This document shows, piece after piece, positions 5,551 through 7,842 of a DNA stretch of 7,842 nt. The notes below the pieces were generated by a model that did not search any database, was not told where the DNA came from, and was given only the letters and a program-made list of their open reading frames with translations. The position numbers and the translations under genes are program-made. Each line of letters opens with the position of its first letter. Position 1 is the stretch's first letter. The DNA comes from Burkholderiales bacterium (GTDB taxonomy: Bacteria; Pseudomonadota; Gammaproteobacteria; Burkholderiales; SG8-39). Where the stretch lies: the NCBI GenBank assembly GCA_017880745.1, contig JADGRR010000120.1, positions 1 to 7,842 of the forward strand, read 5' to 3'.

Positions 5551-7563
5551 CTACACCAACCCGTCGAACAACTGCACCTGTACCAGGTCGCCCGGCTCGA
5601 CCGAGCCGCGCTCGTGCTCGAGCACGATGAAACAGTTCGCTTCCGCCATCGAGCGCAGCACGCCCGAGCCCTGCGCGCCGGTGGGGCCTACGCTCCACTG
5701 TCCGCGCTCGTCGCGCGCCAGCAGGCCGCGCTGGAACTCGGTGCGCCCGGGGCTTTTCCTGATGCTGGAAGTGCAGGGCGCCTGCAGCAACGGCAGCGCA
5801 TAATCGTCCGAGCGGCCGGACAGGGCGAGCAGCGCATCGCGTACGAACTGGTAGAAGGTGACCATCACCGCGACCGGATTGCCCGGCAGGCCGAAAAAAT
5901 GCGCCTCGTTTCCGGCGTGAGCGATCTTGCCGAAGGCCATGGGCCGGCCCGGCTTCATGGCGATCTTCCAGAACACGACTTCGCCCAGTTTGCCGAGCAA
6001 CTCGCGGATGAAATCGGCCTCGCCCACGGACACGCCGCCCGAGGTGATGATCGCGTCTGCGTCTGCCGCCGCGGCCTTGAGCGCGTGTTCCAGACTGGCC
6101 GGATCGTCGCGCACCACGCCCATATCGATGACATCACAGCCCAGGCGCGACAGCATGCCATAGAGCGTGTAGCGGTTGCTGTCGTACACCTCGCCTGGCT
6201 TCAGCACCGAGCCGACCGAGGCCAATTCGTCGCCGGTCGAGAAGAACGCCACACGCAGGCGGCGTCGTACCGTCACTTCGGCCAGGCCCAGGGATGCGAT
6301 CAACCCCAGCTCGGCCGGTCCGACCGGCCGCCCGGTCCTGAGCACGGGTTTGCCAGCGGCGAGATCCTCGCCCGCGAGGCGGCGATTCTGGCCCTTTTTC
6401 TGGCCCGCGGGGATGCGTATCTTGTCGCCTTCGACCCGGGCAATTTCCTGAATCACCACGGAATCGGCCCCGTGCGGCATCACCGCGCCGGTCATGATGC
6501 GCACGCATTCGTGCCTGCCCAGCTTGCCGGCGAACTGCCGACCCGCGAACGCGCTGCCGGCGAGGCGCAGTTCGGTTTCTCCCGTAGCTTTCAAATCGGC
6601 ATGGCGCACGGCATAGCCATCCATGGCGGAGTTGTCGTGCGCGGGCACGTCGAGCGTGGATATGATGTCTTCGCCCAGCACGCGACCCAGCGCCGCGCGC
6701 ACTGAAACTTTCTCGTTGGTCGCCACCGGGGTGAGGAAGGAGTGGATCACCTCGCGCGCCTTTTCCACCTTGAGCGCGTTCGGATCGTAATCGTCCATGC
6801 AGCTCACGACGCGCGCAAGCGCGTCTGGTGCGGTGGTGCGCGCACGCGCGTCGCCTGAGACGACGCCGGCCGGCGCGGCAGCGGACGGCGGCGACAGGCG
6901 CTCGACGGCCGCAGCAGCCGCCGCGGCGGTGACGGGCGCTACCGCCGTAACCGCCGCAGTCGCCTCCTTCTGCGTGATTCCGGCCTCAAAGGACGCCAAT
7001 TCCTCCCGCGTATTGATGTTGCTGAAGGCCTCCGCCTGGTCGTCGAAATCCACCTCGACCAAGGGCAGGCTCGCGTACCAGTCATAGACCTTGCGGCCGC
7101 CGCTCTTCAAAAAAATGGTGAGCGACTCGAGGACGCTGCGCCGCACGAGGCAGAATACCGGCTCTGGTCGTCCCCTGGTCGTGGCCACTGCGATCGCGGC
7201 ACCCGATTCATTCAGCCGTGCCATCAGGCGCTCGACCAGATCCTCCGGCACGAAGGGCGAATCGCAGGGCACCGATGCGAGATAGGGGCGGCGCGACACC
7301 GACAGGCCGGCGTGCAGCCCCGCGAGCGGCCCGGCGAAATTGCCGATGGCGTCGCTGACCACGCGCACGCCGAAGGTCTTGTAGGCGTCGTGGTTCTGGT
7401 TGGCATTGATGATAATGCCGCCGACCTGCGGCGCAAGGCGCTCGTAGACGTGGTCGATCAGGCGCTTGCCGCGGAACATCTGCAGCCCCTTGTCGACGCC
7501 GCCCATGCGCCTGCCTTGGCCGCCGGCAAGGATCAGTCCGGTGATTGGTTTGCTGTCTGACAT
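5551..7563 (-). CDS. mobA/moeA: MobA-MoeA fusion: molybdopterin guanylyltransferase plus molybdenum insertase
   Basis: One uninterrupted 670-codon frame carries two complete enzymes. Residues 1-193 are MobA, close to its usual 194. They show LILAGGQGRRMGGVDKG (10-26, the GTP-binding loop), metal-binding Asp101 in VPCDSPF, and the terminal NINTREEL. Residues 251-670 are MoeA: DNSAMDGYAV (310-319), RIMTGA (355-360), FSTGDE (441-446), TSGGVSVGEAD (507-517), KPGRPMAFG (537-545), GLPGNPV (558-564) and a C-terminal beta domain. MoeA inserts molybdate into adenylylated molybdopterin, and MobA then adds GMP from GTP to form the guanine dinucleotide. Fusion could pass Mo-molybdopterin directly between sites in the cytoplasm. 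A 57-residue Ala/Pro/Thr-rich linker (194-250) joins them, with no stop and no well-placed internal start. ATG 7563 is exactly at the MobA N-terminus, six bases after a TAGAAT hexamer. No motif residue appears to be missing. Confidence 0.95.
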   Translation of the reverse strand: MSDSKPITGLILAGGQGRRMGGVDKGLQMFRGKRLIDHVYERLAPQVGGIIINANQNHDAYKTFGVRVVSDAIGNFAGPLAGLHAGLSVSRRPYLASVPCDSPFVPEDLVERLMARLNESGAAIAVATTRGRPEPVFCLVRRSVLESLTIFLKSGGRKVYDWYASLPLVEVDFDDQAEAFSNINTREELASFEAGITQKEATAAVTAVAPVTAAAAAAAVERLSPPSAAAPAGVVSGDARARTTAPDALARVVSCMDDYDPNALKVEKAREVIHSFLTPVATNEKVSVRAALGRVLGEDIISTLDVPAHDNSAMDGYAVRHADLKATGETELRLAGSAFAGRQFAGKLGRHECVRIMTGAVMPHGADSVVIQEIARVEGDKIRIPAGQKKGQNRRLAGEDLAAGKPVLRTGRPVGPAELGLIASLGLAEVTVRRRLRVAFFSTGDELASVGSVLKPGEVYDSNRYTLYGMLSRLGCDVIDMGVVRDDPASLEHALKAAAADADAIITSGGVSVGEADFIRELLGKLGEVVFWKIAMKPGRPMAFGKIAHAGNEAHFFGLPGNPVAVMVTFYQFVRDALLALSGRSDDYALPLLQAPCTSSIRKSPGRTEFQRGLLARDERGQWSVGPTGAQGSGVLRSMAEANCFIVLEHERGSVEPGDLVQVQLFDGLV

Positions 7564-7569
7564 TCCGCC

Positions 7570-7575
7570 ATTCTA
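7570..7575 (-). promoter_or_regulatory. Candidate -10 element just upstream of mobA-moeA
   Basis: Read leftward, TAGAAT (five of six consensus bases) lies six bases before the mobA ATG. Initiation from it would begin at or within the start codon. No good -35 exists at 16-18 bases. The -35 position is occupied by the palindrome at 7587-7601. A second leftward -10 (TATAGT, 7652-7657) would give a leader of about 80 bases, so the real promoter is undecided. Confidence 0.35.
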
Positions 7576-7586
7576 GCGGTTGGCGG

Positions 7587-7601
7587 GTTCGCAGTGCGAA
7601 C
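7587..7601. promoter_or_regulatory. 15-bp perfect palindrome upstream of mobA, candidate operator
   Basis: GTTCGCA-G-TGCGAAC has perfect 7-base arms around one central base. It lies 24 bases from the mobA ATG and 11 bases upstream of the TAGAAT hexamer, where a repressor would cover the -35 region. The dyad fits binding by a dimeric regulator. I do not recognise the motif as the site of a known regulator. As RNA it could form only a very tight hairpin, so a DNA site is the better reading. Confidence 0.4.
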
Positions 7602-7651
7602 TGCCGTTGGGAGACGGGCAAGGCAAGTGGATGGATTTCCCGCCGGGTTCC

Positions 7652-7659
7652 ACTATAAT
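7652..7659. promoter_or_regulatory. Overlapping divergent -10 elements between mobA and the EamA gene
   Basis: On the plus strand TATAAT (7654-7659) is a perfect -10 for the EamA-family gene, with initiation expected near 7666. On the minus strand the same bases read TATAGT (7657-7652), five of six consensus, with initiation near 7645 towards mobA. Neither strand has a strong -35 at normal spacing. The best plus-strand candidate (TGGATT, 7632-7637) matches three of six. Confidence 0.5.
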
Positions 7660-7662
7660 CGC

Positions 7663-7696
7663 GGGAACGGGGCGCAACGCGCCCCGTTCCCTTTTT
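7663..7696 (+). terminator. Perfect intrinsic-terminator hairpin in the EamA gene leader
   Basis: GGGAACGGGGCGC (7663-7675) and GCGCCCCGTTCCC (7679-7691) form a perfect 13-base-pair, GC-rich stem with loop AAC, followed at once by TTTTT (7692-7696). This is textbook terminator form for rightward transcription. No T-run follows on the minus strand. Its place is odd: it follows the TATAAT at 7654-7659 by only three bases and ends five bases before ATG 7702. It could be an attenuator, a block to antisense readthrough from the mobA-moeA region, or a protective 5' stem-loop. Confidence 0.8.
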
Positions 7697-7701
7697 CCGG
7701 C

Positions 7702-7842
7702 ATGCCATTGACCCCCGAACATCGCAAGCAGTGGGCATTCGCCCTGATTTTCATCGCTCCGGCGCTGTGGAGCGTCAATTACCTGGTCGGCCGCAGCGCG
7801 GCGGATACCGTCGCGCCGCACGCGCTGGCATTCGGCCGCTGG
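7702..7842 (+). CDS. EamA/DMT-family permease, N-terminal fragment (runs off window)
   Basis: The 47 visible codons give MPLTPEHRKQW, then a hydrophobic helix (about 12-30) reading ALIFIAPALWSVNYLVGRSA, and then APHALAFGRW. A short polar head, a first helix of the A-LW-x-N-x-x-x-GR type and a following P-x-x-LAF-x-RW turn are typical of EamA drug/metabolite transporters. These inner-membrane proteins usually have ten helices and export or import small metabolites. The substrate cannot be told from this fragment. ATG 7702 is the only plausible start, since no in-frame ATG, GTG or TTG lies in the 50 bases upstream. It has no Shine-Dalgarno site, and a terminator-like hairpin ends five bases before it. 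It is divergent from mobA-moeA, so a shared promoter region is likely but a shared function is not implied. Confidence 0.8.
   Translation, partial: MPLTPEHRKQWAFALIFIAPALWSVNYLVGRSAADTVAPHALAFGRW

Noticed and set aside
5497..6705. 402-codon rightward frame opposite moeA
   Set aside because: It is a shadow of the MoeA reading frame: His/Arg/Gln-rich, with no motifs. MoeA motifs on the other strand are complete.
7647..7668. GTTCC/GGAAC inverted repeat flanking TATAAT as an antiterminator arm
   Set aside because: The left arm lies upstream of the expected transcription start and would not be in the RNA. Five-base arms are too short to claim as an operator.
1..7842. CRISPR array, insertion sequence, tRNA/rRNA or phage genes
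   Set aside because: No spaced repeats, transposase motifs, terminal inverted repeats or RNA-gene signatures were seen. All long frames are accounted for by housekeeping genes.

Overview
The window is a GC-rich stretch of ordinary chromosome. It most likely comes from a betaproteobacterium: composition looks well above 60% GC, the YbbA/YbbP/TesA/RmuC proteins are proteobacterial in type, and the MoeA part begins with the DYDP-type N-terminus I associate with betaproteobacterial MoeA. That assignment is inference. Essentially all the DNA is used. The only gaps longer than 100 bases are 5431-5550 and 7564-7701.

Layout from left to right. A leftward pair, tesA (330-935) followed by the first 101 codons of a prpF-family gene (305 to the window edge), is joined by a small repeat-bearing junction. 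Divergent from tesA is a rightward series: ybbA (934-1617), ybbP (1614-4127, with a 4-base overlap) and rmuC (4171-5430). rmuC appears to have its own extended -10 promoter placed directly against its start codon. The rmuC end faces a 670-codon leftward gene (5551-7563) that fuses MobA to MoeA, the last steps of molybdenum cofactor synthesis. Upstream of mobA, a 138-base divergent spacer holds opposed -10 elements, a 15-base palindrome and a textbook terminator-shaped hairpin. It leads into the start of a rightward EamA/DMT-type permease (7702 to the edge).

How the genes fit together: TesA is an exported SGNH hydrolase. YbbA and YbbP are the ATPase and the ten-helix permease of an ABC complex thought to extract hydrophobic molecules from the inner membrane. 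The head-to-head tesA/ybbAP arrangement, as in E. coli, suggests one functional unit. RmuC is a membrane-anchored, nuclease-like protein that limits DNA rearrangements. MobA-MoeA supplies Mo-bis-MGD cofactor for molybdoenzymes. PrpF would act in 2-methylcitrate or related aconitate-isomer metabolism.

I found no new multi-gene system. The observations most worth checking are the MobA-MoeA fusion with its Ala-rich linker, the terminator-like hairpin almost on top of the EamA gene's predicted transcription start, and -10 elements abutting start codons that lack Shine-Dalgarno sites, which suggests leaderless messages.
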